Source: Myxococcales bacterium (GTDB taxonomy: Bacteria; Myxococcota_A; Polyangia; Polyangiales; Polyangiaceae). Taken from it: 6,758 nucleotides of DNA. The position numbers and the translations under genes are program-made. The DNA is taken from assembly GCA_013298325.1 (NCBI GenBank), contig JAAFHJ010000274.1, positions 1 through 6,758 of the forward strand, written 5' to 3'. This document shows positions 1 to 6,263 of the stretch, piece by piece; the stretch's first letter is position 1; the number at the start of each line of letters is the position of its first letter. Below the pieces are notes generated by a model, which worked only from the letters and a program-made list of their open reading frames with translations, was not told where the DNA came from and made no database searches.

Positions 1-1694
1 GCGATGGTGTCCGACGCGGTGCCTCCGACAAGAGAGACGCCGGTTGGCAACGTAAGCGCCGCCGTCAAGCCGCTCAGCGAAGAACCGTTGGTGTTGTCGC
101 AGGAGATGGAGACGGTCGTTTGTTGCCCGCAGGAGAGCGTATTTGTACCGGTAGACACCGAAGCCTTCGGCTCCGGGGGCACCACCGATTGAAAATAGGT
201 GAGCCAGTTATCATTGAAATTTCCCGACACGATCGACACCGGCGCGCTCGCAGTGACGCGAACATAGGGGCGACGGCCGGCCGTACGGAGGGCATCGTAG
301 GCGGTCGTCGGGACGACGAAATGGTAGTAGCCGTCGACGCCAACGGTGAAGGTGCTGTTGACAATCGCGCCGTCGGTATCGAGGTCCTTGACGGTGACCG
401 TCGTCCCCTCTTGGGTACCGTAGACATACAGGCGCGAGCCGTAACTCCCCGATCCAAAACTGATATTTCTCGCCTCCCCCGCCGGTTCGTTCATGTAGGA
501 GAGGCCGGGAGGGCCGAGGTAGATCGAGAAGCCGGTCCCGAGGCCGGTCCCCGCGTCGCTCGACACGGCGCTCGCGCTGTCGCTCGTTCCGTAGCTCCCC
601 GTCTCCATCCAGTTCGCCTCGTAGACGCTACACCCTTGCTGGGCCGGGGAGACGGTGAGCTTGTAGAGATCATAGCTCCGAAAGAGGGAATTCGTGGAGC
701 CGACGAAATCGAGATGCTGACCAGCGTTCTGGAGAAAATCGACCGAGATATCGCCCCAGTCTGGGGAATCGGCATTTGCACCAAAGAGACGCACCGTCGA
801 CCCCGCCGTCGGGCAGACGACACGCAGTTCTTTTTCGCTCGGCATCCCGGTTTCGTGGGGAATCGTCAGATAAAAGAGCGAGCCGTTCGTGCTCCCGTTG
901 GCGCTCGGGACAAAGCCGCCGCCGTCGCGCGCTTGGTTTCCGCCGGAGAGGGAATTCAGGTGGCCGGTAATCATGGTGACCGGCTTGTCGGCACGGACCC
1001 AGTAAGTGTGTCCGGCGGTGAGGGCATCGATGCCGAGGCCATGTTTTCGAACGTTGAGATCCTCACCGGCGTTGAGGGTGGTCGTGAACAGGGGGACGGC
1101 GGCGTCGATGTTTGCGGTCGCCTTGCCGGTCGCCGTCACGACGTTCGTCGAGACATCCGAGACAGAGACCTTCGTGCCGTCTGCGTAAGAAAAAACGTTG
1201 AGATCGCTCTTTGATCCAGAGGTCGGCAACGAGAACGCGAAGAAACTCGTTCCGCGGGCGCCCCCCTCGCTGGGCACCCAGTCGTGCTCCCAGCTTGAGG
1301 CGTTCCCCATCATGGCGATAACCGGGTGGTTCGCTCGAATTTTGAAATAATCCCCATCGTTTTTGCCACCGTAGTCGTCGTTCACCGCGCCATCGGCGAC
1401 GCGAACGACGTAGCTCTCGCCGGTGGCGAGCGACACGCCGAGGACCGAATCATCGCTGTCGCCGTCGGCGTTATCATCGACAATATCGACGACGGCAGCC
1501 TCGGGAGAGACGTTCGTCACGACGAGATAGGATCGCCGCGAAGACATGGCATCTGCAGGAACGAAGACGTTGAATTTCGTCGCCGCATCCCCAGAAGCAA
1601 ATGCAGGAGTCGGCGCCCCCGCAGCGGCAAGGAGCGCGAGGAGCGGGATTGCGAGGCGAGCTCGGCGTGCGTTGCGGGTTTGACGGTGGTTCAT
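1..1694 (-). CDS. Secreted IgGFc-binding-protein-like repeat surface protein (C-terminus beyond window)
   Basis: The frame is open from ATG at 1694 to the left edge (564 codons seen). A TGA lies two codons upstream of this ATG, so it is the first possible start. Residues 1-33 form a signal peptide: a basic n-region with two Arg pairs, a hydrophobic core (LAIPLLALLAAAG) and an AFA cleavage site before S34. The mature part is beta-rich and built of about four related units of 110-140 residues, beginning near residues 56, 164, 289 and 421 (YLVVTNV, DLNVFSYADGT, ELRVVCPTAGST, RLYVYGTQEGT). Three carry the PV-hydrophobic-G-N/H core (HPVIAMMGN 123-131, KPVTMITGH 237-245, APVSIVSGN 484-492). This pattern resembles the IgGFc-binding N-terminal domain family, common in bacterial surface proteins. 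Acidic DDNADGDSDD (73-82) could bind calcium. From about 507 a Cys-containing, DUF11-like beta domain begins (SCGQQTTVSISC). An adhesin or extracellular binding role is inferred; the ligand is unknown. Confidence 0.85.
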   Translation of the reverse strand, partial: MNHRQTRNARRARLAIPLLALLAAAGAPTPAFASGDAATKFNVFVPADAMSSRRSYLVVTNVSPEAAVVDIVDDNADGDSDDSVLGVSLATGESYVVRVADGAVNDDYGGKNDGDYFKIRANHPVIAMMGNASSWEHDWVPSEGGARGTSFFAFSLPTSGSKSDLNVFSYADGTKVSVSDVSTNVVTATGKATANIDAAVPLFTTTLNAGEDLNVRKHGLGIDALTAGHTYWVRADKPVTMITGHLNSLSGGNQARDGGGFVPSANGSTNGSLFYLTIPHETGMPSEKELRVVCPTAGSTVRLFGANADSPDWGDISVDFLQNAGQHLDFVGSTNSLFRSYDLYKLTVSPAQQGCSVYEANWMETGSYGTSDSASAVSSDAGTGLGTGFSIYLGPPGLSYMNEPAGEARNISFGSGSYGSRLYVYGTQEGTTVTVKDLDTDGAIVNSTFTVGVDGYYHFVVPTTAYDALRTAGRRPYVRVTASAPVSIVSGNFNDNWLTYFQSVVPPEPKASVSTGTNTLSCGQQTTVSISCDNTNGSSLSGLTAALTLPTGVSLVGGTASDTI

Positions 1695-1900
1695 GGTTCA
1701 ACGTCCCGCAAGGGGCGATCCAACGGGATGCGCGCCGACGCCCCAAAATTTCGCTGTTCTTTTCGAGTGTTCCAGAAGCTGCACGTCTCGGTTTGAGACT
1801 CCCGATGCCCCAATTCGAAATAGGGAATCCTGCGTTTCCCCCTTAGGGACGGACGGCACCGTGGGCGATGACGTAGAACTTTTGGCGGGGGTGACCGGGG
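1695..1900. promoter_or_regulatory. Divergent intergenic region between surface protein and sigma-54 activator
   Basis: This 206-bp gap separates two genes read outward and should hold both promoters. Two short inverted repeats are visible: GTCTC-ggttt-GAGAC at 1785-1799 and GGGAA-N8-TTCCC at 1823-1840. TGTTC also occurs twice, 13 bp apart, near 1755-1772. I found no convincing -35/-10 pair and no clean -24/-12 (TGGCAC-N5-TTGC) element on either strand. A run of Gs at 1887-1891 is a plausible ribosome binding site for the gene at 1901. Confidence 0.4.
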
Positions 1901-3001
1901 ATGAGCAGCAGCCGCGAGAGCTGGGAAAGTATGTTTGTCGGGGAGTCACCGGCGCTACGTGCGCTTGTCGACGAGGTGCGCCTCCTCCGCGGGAGCGACG
2001 TGCCGGTCCTCGTCGTCGGCGAGACAGGGACCGGGAAGGAGGCGGTCGCGCGCGCCATCGGTGGTGGGGCGTTGGCCCTTCCAGCTGCTGGGGGGGCGGC
2101 GCCCTTCGTCCCGGTGAACTGCGCCGCCATCCCGGAACCACTCCTCGAAGCGGAGCTGTTTGGTGTGGAGCGTGGCGCCTTCACCGGCGCGACAGAACGG
2201 CGCCTCGGTCGCATCGAAGAAGCCGACGGCGGCACGCTTTTTCTTGATGAAATTGGGGAACTTCCACTGAGCGCTCAGGCAAAGATCCTCCGCGTGCTCC
2301 AGGAACACCGCTTTCGGCGCGTCGGTGGTGGTGCCGAGCGCCCGTCAGCGTTCCGCGTCGTTGCAGCGACCCACCGAAACCTGCGCGCCGCCGTTCGCGA
2401 GGGGCGCTTCCGCGAGGATCTCTTCTTCCGACTCGCCGTCTACGAGGTCGACGTCCCGCCGCTCCGCGTCCGCACTGGCGACATCGCCGTGCTCGCGCGC
2501 CACTTTCTGCCGAGTTCCATGCAGCTTGCACCGAGCGCGTTGGCCATTTTGGAGCGGCATCCCTGGCCGGGAAACATCCGCGAGCTCCAGAACGTGCTTC
2601 GGCGGGCGGCGCTGATCGCCGGGAGCATGGGGGGCGTGGAGGTCGCCGGCCCCCACCTGCCGGCCTACCTGGTCCGTTCGGTACCGCCGCCGGTCATCGC
2701 GACGAGCTTCCGCCCGAGTCGCCTCTCGGAACACCCGAAAATGCCAAGCATTTTCCCCCCAGTGATCGTACGCGCAAGCACCCGCCCCGAGGCCATGAGC
2801 GCCCCGCCCGAGCCCCGCGAGCGGACCGGCGGGAGCCAGCGCCCCGCCCGCCTCGCCGACCTCGAACGCCAAGCGCTCCAGCAGGCGCTTCATCGCTGCA
2901 ACGGCGACATCGCGCGGGTCGTTCGTGAGCTGGGCGTTGGGCGATCGACCGTGTACCGAAAGATCAAACAGTACAAGCTCGAACGACGACGCTCCGAGTA
3001 G
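1901..3001 (+). CDS. Sigma-54-dependent activator (AAA+ with Fis-type HTH, no sensor domain)
   Basis: A 366-residue bacterial enhancer-binding protein that would use ATP hydrolysis to open promoters bound by sigma-54 RNA polymerase. The AAA+ domain starts almost at the N-terminus (about 12-260): Walker A GETGTGKE 40-47, sigma-54-contacting loop GAFTGA 92-97, Walker B GTLFLDE 111-117, sensor I near AATHRN 155-160, arginine fingers R171 and R177 in FREDLFFR, and sensor II WPGNIREL 222-229. All essential motifs are intact. A Pro/Arg-rich linker (about 258-318) leads to a C-terminal Fis-type helix-turn-helix (LERQALQQAL to STVYRKIKQYKL, 321-360). No receiver, GAF, PAS or FHA domain precedes the AAA+ domain, as in PspF, so control must come from a partner protein or from expression level. 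A TGA at 1892-1894 rules out an in-frame extension; ATG at 1931 (M11) is an alternative start. The gene is head-to-head with the surface-protein gene, a possible target (inference). Confidence 0.95.
   Translation: MSSSRESWESMFVGESPALRALVDEVRLLRGSDVPVLVVGETGTGKEAVARAIGGGALALPAAGGAAPFVPVNCAAIPEPLLEAELFGVERGAFTGATERRLGRIEEADGGTLFLDEIGELPLSAQAKILRVLQEHRFRRVGGGAERPSAFRVVAATHRNLRAAVREGRFREDLFFRLAVYEVDVPPLRVRTGDIAVLARHFLPSSMQLAPSALAILERHPWPGNIRELQNVLRRAALIAGSMGGVEVAGPHLPAYLVRSVPPPVIATSFRPSRLSEHPKMPSIFPPVIVRASTRPEAMSAPPEPRERTGGSQRPARLADLERQALQQALHRCNGDIARVVRELGVGRSTVYRKIKQYKLERRRSE
2737..2755. repeat. Perfect AT-rich 8-bp inverted repeat inside the activator gene
   Basis: GAAAATGC, a CAA spacer, then GCATTTTC: an 8-bp perfect stem with a 3-nt loop, followed by six Cs. 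It lies in the codons for the Pro-rich linker (residues about 279-285, PKMPSIF), where the protein sequence should tolerate change. It stands out as AT-rich in GC-rich coding sequence. It could be an mRNA hairpin, an intragenic protein site or chance; it does not look like a standard terminator, because its stem is AT-rich and no T tract follows. Confidence 0.6.
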
Positions 3002-3002
3002 C

Positions 3003-4382
3003 TCAGCGGGGGGACACCCGGACGGGGATGCCGTCGACGTTCGGCATCGGAATACCTAGCCAACTGGCAACGGTCGGACCGACATCAATCAAACGCGGCT
3101 GTTCGAGGGTACCCTTCGGCGTATTCGCGCCGTACATCAGCATCGAGGCGCGCAGCTCCGGGCGGCGCGGATCGTAGCCGTGGGTCCCAGCATAGGTAGG
3201 CTTTTCAGCCACATAAGAACCTTCACAGGCCGACCCAAACTGGAAGCCAGGGGCCGCTTCAAGGGCGAAAGTCGCCTTCGGATCTCCGCCGATCGTGACG
3301 ATCTCCTCCTCGGCATAAATCCGGGAAATGCCGTTGGAAGGATCTTTGGTCTTCGCGGAGAGAACACTGAGGACCCGTGCCCGAAGCGGCGCATCTTTGG
3401 GGTCCTTGAGATAGATGTAGACCTGCCCGGAATTGTTCAGCAGCGCCGCCTGCCAGTCGGGGCCGGCGGTCCGAATGCCCGCCTCGTGGAGCGGCACACA
3501 CGGGTGGACCATTTTGGGTGCGTCGAGGAATCCGTGGTCGGAGACGACCAGGATCCGCGTGTCGGGCGAGGCGGCGGCGACGAGGCGCCCGAGCTGGGCG
3601 TCATCGCGCTCCATGGCGGCACGCGCCCCTTCGCTCCAGAGGCCGTGGCTGTGCTGTTCGCCATCGACCTCTACCAAATGAAGCAACAAAAGCGTAGGTT
3701 TGCCGGTCTCGTAGATATGAAGGGCGACGTCGGTCAACGCATCGTCGCGGACGGCGGGCGGCGCGAAGCGGGGCCAAAAATCGGTGTGTTTTGCAGCGAC
3801 TTCTTCGAGGAGCCCTGGCGTGGAAAGGGCACGCAGGAGCTTCCGGTCGTTGTCGTCGCGAGCGCGCCAATACTCGGGGACGCGCCAGGTGACTGCCGCC
3901 CCCGTCGTCACCGGCCACCACACCGTCGCTGCGCTGAAGCCCTCCCGCTCGACGAGCCGCCAGATCGGGTCGCGGGCGACGTCTTCCGCGTACCAGCGCC
4001 AACCGTCCTGGTCCTCTTGGAGCGGATCAAAGGTGCGGTTTCCGACGATCCCGTGCTTCCCTGGGGTAACCCCGGTAACCATGCTCGTGTGGGCCGGATA
4101 GGTGACCGTCGGGAAGACCGGCTCGACACCGCCGAGCGCCGCCGCCCCCTCGGCGACGAGTTTGCGGAGCGTCGGTACCTTGAGGCCGTGGGCGTCTGGA
4201 TGCACGTAGGCTTCCGGGAGTAGGCCATCGATGGAGACGACGATTACCTGTTTGATTGGGCCGGTCGGCTCCCGGTGCGAATGAAAAATACGAGGTACTT
4301 TCGCAGGGTCCGGCGGGGGGACGCGAACCGGCGCGTCGCAGCCGAGCCCGAGAAATACAATGGCGGCAGCGAGTCGTTTCAT
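3003..4382 (-). CDS. Lipid-anchored nucleotide pyrophosphatase/phosphodiesterase-like hydrolase
   Basis: A 459-residue member of the alkaline phosphatase superfamily, closest in motif layout to ectonucleotide pyrophosphatase/phosphodiesterases, which cleave phosphodiester or pyrophosphate bonds with two metal ions (usually zinc). Visible active-site parts: metal Asp D52 in VVSIDGLLPEAYV; nucleophile Thr T94 in FPTVTYPAHTSMVTG, matching the family FPTxT(F/Y)PxH signature; D240 and H244 in EVDGEQH; D282-H283 in VVSDHGF; and H401 in AGTHGYD. The set is complete, so the enzyme should be active. ATG at 4382 is chosen because it opens a lipoprotein signal peptide ending LGLGC (C15), slightly off the usual lipobox with Gly at -3. 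Longer in-frame starts up to 4718 would bury that signal and overlap the next gene. D16 directly after the lipid Cys would mean inner-membrane retention under the E. coli rule, which may not hold here. The substrate is unknown (nucleotides, phospholipid headgroups or others). The Shine-Dalgarno is weak. Confidence 0.92.
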   Translation of the reverse strand: MKRLAAAIVFLGLGCDAPVRVPPPDPAKVPRIFHSHREPTGPIKQVIVVSIDGLLPEAYVHPDAHGLKVPTLRKLVAEGAAALGGVEPVFPTVTYPAHTSMVTGVTPGKHGIVGNRTFDPLQEDQDGWRWYAEDVARDPIWRLVEREGFSAATVWWPVTTGAAVTWRVPEYWRARDDNDRKLLRALSTPGLLEEVAAKHTDFWPRFAPPAVRDDALTDVALHIYETGKPTLLLLHLVEVDGEQHSHGLWSEGARAAMERDDAQLGRLVAAASPDTRILVVSDHGFLDAPKMVHPCVPLHEAGIRTAGPDWQAALLNNSGQVYIYLKDPKDAPLRARVLSVLSAKTKDPSNGISRIYAEEEIVTIGGDPKATFALEAAPGFQFGSACEGSYVAEKPTYAGTHGYDPRRPELRASMLMYGANTPKGTLEQPRLIDVGPTVASWLGIPMPNVDGIPVRVSPR

Positions 4383-4435
4383 GGGGGCTAGCTTACGGGG
4401 CCTTCGCCGACGACGCCTAGCGTCAAAGAGGTCGT

Positions 4436-4463
4436 TGTGCATGCATAATGCATGCATATATGC
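4436..4463. repeat. Alternating purine-pyrimidine tract with repeated TGCATGCATA
   Basis: TGCATGCATA occurs at 4438-4447 and again at 4449-4458, an 11-bp period or about one helical turn. Each copy contains the 8-bp palindrome TGCATGCA, and a third palindrome, GCATATATGC, covers 4454-4463. Every base in 4436-4463 alternates purine and pyrimidine except for one phase break at A4447-A4448. The tract lies 55 bp upstream of the minus-strand start and 76 bp upstream of the plus-strand start. A phased operator or a Z-DNA/easily melted element are both plausible. Confidence 0.75.
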
Positions 4464-4484
4464 CCCACCCGCTGCTACGTGAGT

Positions 4485-4510
4485 GCTCCTCCGCCAAATG
4501 GCGGAGGTGC
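4485..4510. promoter_or_regulatory. Strong GC-rich hairpin upstream of the 4540 lipoprotein gene
   Basis: CCTCCGCC (4488-4495), loop AAAT, GGCGGAGG (4500-4507): eight perfect pairs, extended by two more pairs beyond one T-T mismatch. No T tract follows on either strand, so it is unlikely to be an intrinsic terminator. The right arm contains GGAGG, but the GTG directly after it (4507) meets TGA at 4534, so it does not start a protein in frame with the gene at 4540. If transcription starts upstream, this would be a 5'-leader hairpin; otherwise it could be an operator. Confidence 0.65.
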
Positions 4511-4539
4511 GTTCCGCCCCCCTCGGGTATCCCTGAGCG

Positions 4540-5184
4540 ATGCGCGCTGCCCTCGTCGTCTTCGTCGCCGTTGCGTCCCTCCCGCTCATGGCCGGTTGCC
4601 GAGACAATTCCTGGAGTACGGCCCAGGGGAAGCTCGCGGCGGCGATGGCACCGGTGAGCAACGCCATCGACCAAAACGACCTCCCGGCCTGCCCCGCAAC
4701 CGCGTTTGCAGAAGGCAAACCGATCGTCTTGACGGACCTTCAAGTGCTCCGCCTCGCTTCCGCCAGCGATGCCTACCTCGCGACGAATCGAAGGGAGATT
4801 GCTCCCGTGTGCACGACATTCCTAGCGTCGCGTGCAATTACGGAATCAATGAATCCTTTCAACAGTGAATCTTCCCGTGTTTCCAATGCAAAGAAGATCC
4901 TTGCTTCAACACAATTCGCCGTAGTTACCACAGAATCGCATCGAGCTCCTGGTGCGAGCGGTGGCGGGAAGGCGGCGGGTCGAATCGTCCTGGTTGCACA
5001 GGGGAAGGCCTTGTGTGCGACTCCGTGGTCGGCAGAAAATGGGGAGACCACTTCGGTCCAGGTCGACAAGATTACGCGCTTTGCGAGCGACAATGCGCGC
5101 ACAGCGGCCTGGACCGGAGACCTCAGTTCGCGTTCCTGTCGTGCGATTGAAGCGCTCCTCCCCCGCCCTCGGAATGAGCGGTAG
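4540..5184 (+). CDS. Lipoprotein of unknown function
   Basis: I do not recognise a family. The 214-residue product begins with a lipoprotein signal (MRAALVVFVAVASLPLMAGC), placing the lipidated cysteine at C20 followed by Arg. The mature part has four further cysteines (C51, C91, C159, C200), enough for two disulfides, with a Gly/Ala-rich stretch near 137-147. ATG at 4540 is preferred because it gives this signal; a TGA at 4534-4536 blocks in-frame extension. The Shine-Dalgarno is weak (GAG at 4535-4537) and falls in a small hairpin. The stretch 4841-4920 has only 34 G/C in 80 bases, clearly lower than its surroundings. The last 20 codons overlap the end of the opposite-strand gene ending at 5123. 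The gene is transcribed divergently from the phosphodiesterase gene and may share regulation with it. Confidence 0.8.
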   Translation: MRAALVVFVAVASLPLMAGCRDNSWSTAQGKLAAAMAPVSNAIDQNDLPACPATAFAEGKPIVLTDLQVLRLASASDAYLATNRREIAPVCTTFLASRAITESMNPFNSESSRVSNAKKILASTQFAVVTTESHRAPGASGGGKAAGRIVLVAQGKALCATPWSAENGETTSVQVDKITRFASDNARTAAWTGDLSSRSCRAIEALLPRPRNER

Positions 5185-5707
5185 CAAGCAGGTGGGCGGC
5201 GGCGTTCTCCCAGGTGATGTTGGCGACGCTGCCCTCCGACCAGTGGACGCTCGCCTCACCGCCCCGAGAGACGGCGTCGCGGTGGATGACCGCTTCTCCA
5301 TGGGCCCCGGCACCGACGAAGGCGCGGCGGCTCTCGTCGTCCCGCCAGACGCTGATCGTCCGTGCGACCCGGCACCGATCGGAGGCTCCGGTCTGGTAGG
5401 CGACAAGCCCGGGAGCGCGATCGAGCATCGGCATAATCCCCAGCATTTCCTCGCGAAAACGCTGCTCGGCGGCGGCGGTTCCCTGCAGGGGAATACGCGT
5501 CGCAGCAACGACATAGTTCCCCGGCGGGACCTTTCCATCGAGCAGCCCCGCACCTCCCCAGGGGCTCAGCACGCGAAAGTCGGGTTCGAGAGCTGAGGTC
5601 GCGCAAGGATCGGTGCCGTGGGTGCTGGCGACGCCCGGGAGCGGTTTCGTCGCACCGCAGGCGGCAAGCGTGACGACGGCAAACATTGGAAAGAACAGTT
5701 GTTTCAT
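5123..5707 (-). CDS. Lipoprotein with ABM-like (dimeric alpha-beta barrel) domain
   Basis: A 194-residue protein beginning with a lipoprotein signal ending LAAC (C17). Residues about 63-172 resemble the antibiotic-biosynthesis-monooxygenase/dimeric alpha-beta barrel fold: a first strand NYVVAATRIPL (64-74), a helix with RFREEMLGIMPML (83-95), GLVAYQTG (100-107), then RTISVWRDDESRRAFVGAGAH (116-136), the typical 'strand, W, acidic helix, aH' signature of the group, and a last strand around SVHW (153-156). Family members act on quinones, haem or polyketides, or lack enzymatic activity; no catalytic residue can be assigned here. Most relatives are cytoplasmic, so an exported, lipid-anchored form is unusual. 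It is the second gene of an operon: its ATG overlaps the upstream stop as ATGA, with GGAG 11 nt upstream, implying coupled translation. Its 3' end overlaps the convergent gene by 62 bp. Confidence 0.82.
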   Translation of the reverse strand: MKQLFFPMFAVVTLAACGATKPLPGVASTHGTDPCATSALEPDFRVLSPWGGAGLLDGKVPPGNYVVAATRIPLQGTAAAEQRFREEMLGIMPMLDRAPGLVAYQTGASDRCRVARTISVWRDDESRRAFVGAGAHGEAVIHRDAVSRGGEASVHWSEGSVANITWENAAAHLLATAHSEGGGGALQSHDRNAN

Positions 5708-6168
5708 CGGTAGTGCATCTCCACAACGACCGGAGTGACGCCGGTGACGACGATTGCGTTCTCCTCGAAGGTCGGAGCGCCGAGCGCCGGGAGTGCATTC
5801 CGCGAGGCGCCGTAGCCCTCCGTCGGGGCCCCAACCCAATTGCTGTCGAGGCGGCCATTGCCGTTCTGATCGTGGAAGAGAGACACGGCGTAGCGCCCCG
5901 GGGCGACGTTCTCGAAGCGGACTTCGGCGTCGGCCCCGGTCACCGGAACGAGCCGCTGCCCGCCGGAAAGCGGGGTGGCACCCGGGAAGGCGTCGGCGCG
6001 ATCGTGGAGCGATGCGAAGAGGGTCCCCCCGGGGCCGTGGAGGCCGCGAACCGCAAGGACGAGCGCTGCCGAGCCGCTCGGGAGGGGCCGCGCTGGCAGG
6101 GGCGTTTGGCCGCCGCACGCGGCGAGAATGAGGAGGCAAGATACTGCGATTGTTCGAGAATGTTGCAT
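5704..6168 (-). CDS. DUF2141-family lipoprotein
   Basis: A 154-residue protein with a lipoprotein signal ending LAAC (C18), then a Pro-rich spacer (about 21-32) and a beta-sandwich-like domain. The DUF2141 hallmarks are clear: GTLFASLHDRADAFPG (48-63), VRFENVAPGRYAVSLFHDQNGNGRLD (83-108 in outline), then a WVGAPTEGYGAS block (111-122) and FEENAIVV (134-141). The HDQNGNGRLD loop is acidic and Gly/Asn-rich, like a metal or carbohydrate loop, but the family has no established function. An in-frame TAG four codons upstream of ATG 6168 rules out a longer start; the GGGG next to the ATG is too close for a good Shine-Dalgarno, so initiation may be weak or leaderless. It is the first gene of an operon with the ABM-like lipoprotein and is read away from the AraC-type gene. 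Confidence 0.88.
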   Translation of the reverse strand: MQHSRTIAVSCLLILAACGGQTPLPARPLPSGSAALVLAVRGLHGPGGTLFASLHDRADAFPGATPLSGGQRLVPVTGADAEVRFENVAPGRYAVSLFHDQNGNGRLDSNWVGAPTEGYGASRNALPALGAPTFEENAIVVTGVTPVVVEMHYR

Positions 6169-6263
6169 CCCCTGTTTCTAAGACTATCCCCGACGGGGCG
6201 CGCGACCGCCGCCGCCAACGACTTGACCGGCGCCGCCAAAACCGAACCCGCTACAACGTCGGG
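6169..6263. promoter_or_regulatory. Divergent gap between DUF2141 operon and AraC-type gene
   Basis: These 95 bp must hold both divergent promoters. Visible are a short inverted repeat CCCC-gac-GGGG at 6188-6198, a GCC-repeat run, and TTGACC near 6223 on the plus strand with no -10 at proper spacing. On the minus strand GATAGT resembles a -10 but lacks a -35. No clear operator half-site pair is seen. Confidence 0.35.

Larger units (their letters stand above)
4383..4539. promoter_or_regulatory. Palindrome-dense divergent promoter region
   Basis: This 157-bp gap sits between the starts of the phosphodiesterase gene (minus) and a lipoprotein gene (plus), so it should drive both. Apart from the elements listed separately, it contains the perfect inverted repeat GACGC-cta-GCGTC at 4412-4424 and a weaker one, CTCGGG-tatc-CCTGAG at 4522-4537 (one G-T pair), which ends just before the ATG at 4540 and covers its only Shine-Dalgarno-like bases. 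Possible promoter hexamers are poor: TTGTGC at 4435 with TATATG at 4457 on the plus strand, and a TTTGACG -35-like string on the minus strand around 4422-4428 without a good -10. Confidence 0.55.

Noticed and set aside
120..1214. Long plus-strand open frame opposite the surface-protein gene
   Set aside because: It is Arg-rich and low in structure, with no signal or domain, while the minus strand gives a signal peptide and repeated beta units across the same DNA. It is a GC-rich shadow.
1720..1745. GG-N10-GC sigma-54-like string upstream of the surface-protein gene (minus strand)
   Set aside because: Only the GG and GC match; the flanking consensus bases do not, and such spacing is frequent in GC-rich DNA.
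4062..4080. GGTAACC direct repeat
   Set aside because: It is explained by the protein sequence MVTGVTPG of the phosphodiesterase signature, which repeats V-T codons.
3180..4223. Plus-strand open frame of 347 codons
   Set aside because: It lies antisense to the phosphodiesterase, whose active-site motifs are complete on the minus strand.
4383..4718. N-terminal extension of the phosphodiesterase frame
   Set aside because: It would place 112 residues ahead of a clear lipoprotein signal and overlap the start of the divergent lipoprotein gene.
5161..5200. CCGCCC ... GGGCGG possible terminator between convergent genes
   Set aside because: The loop is about 25 nt and no T tract follows on either strand.
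5708..6139. Upstream in-frame extension of the ABM-like lipoprotein
   Set aside because: It overlaps the whole DUF2141 gene in another frame and hides the lipoprotein signal that begins at 5707.
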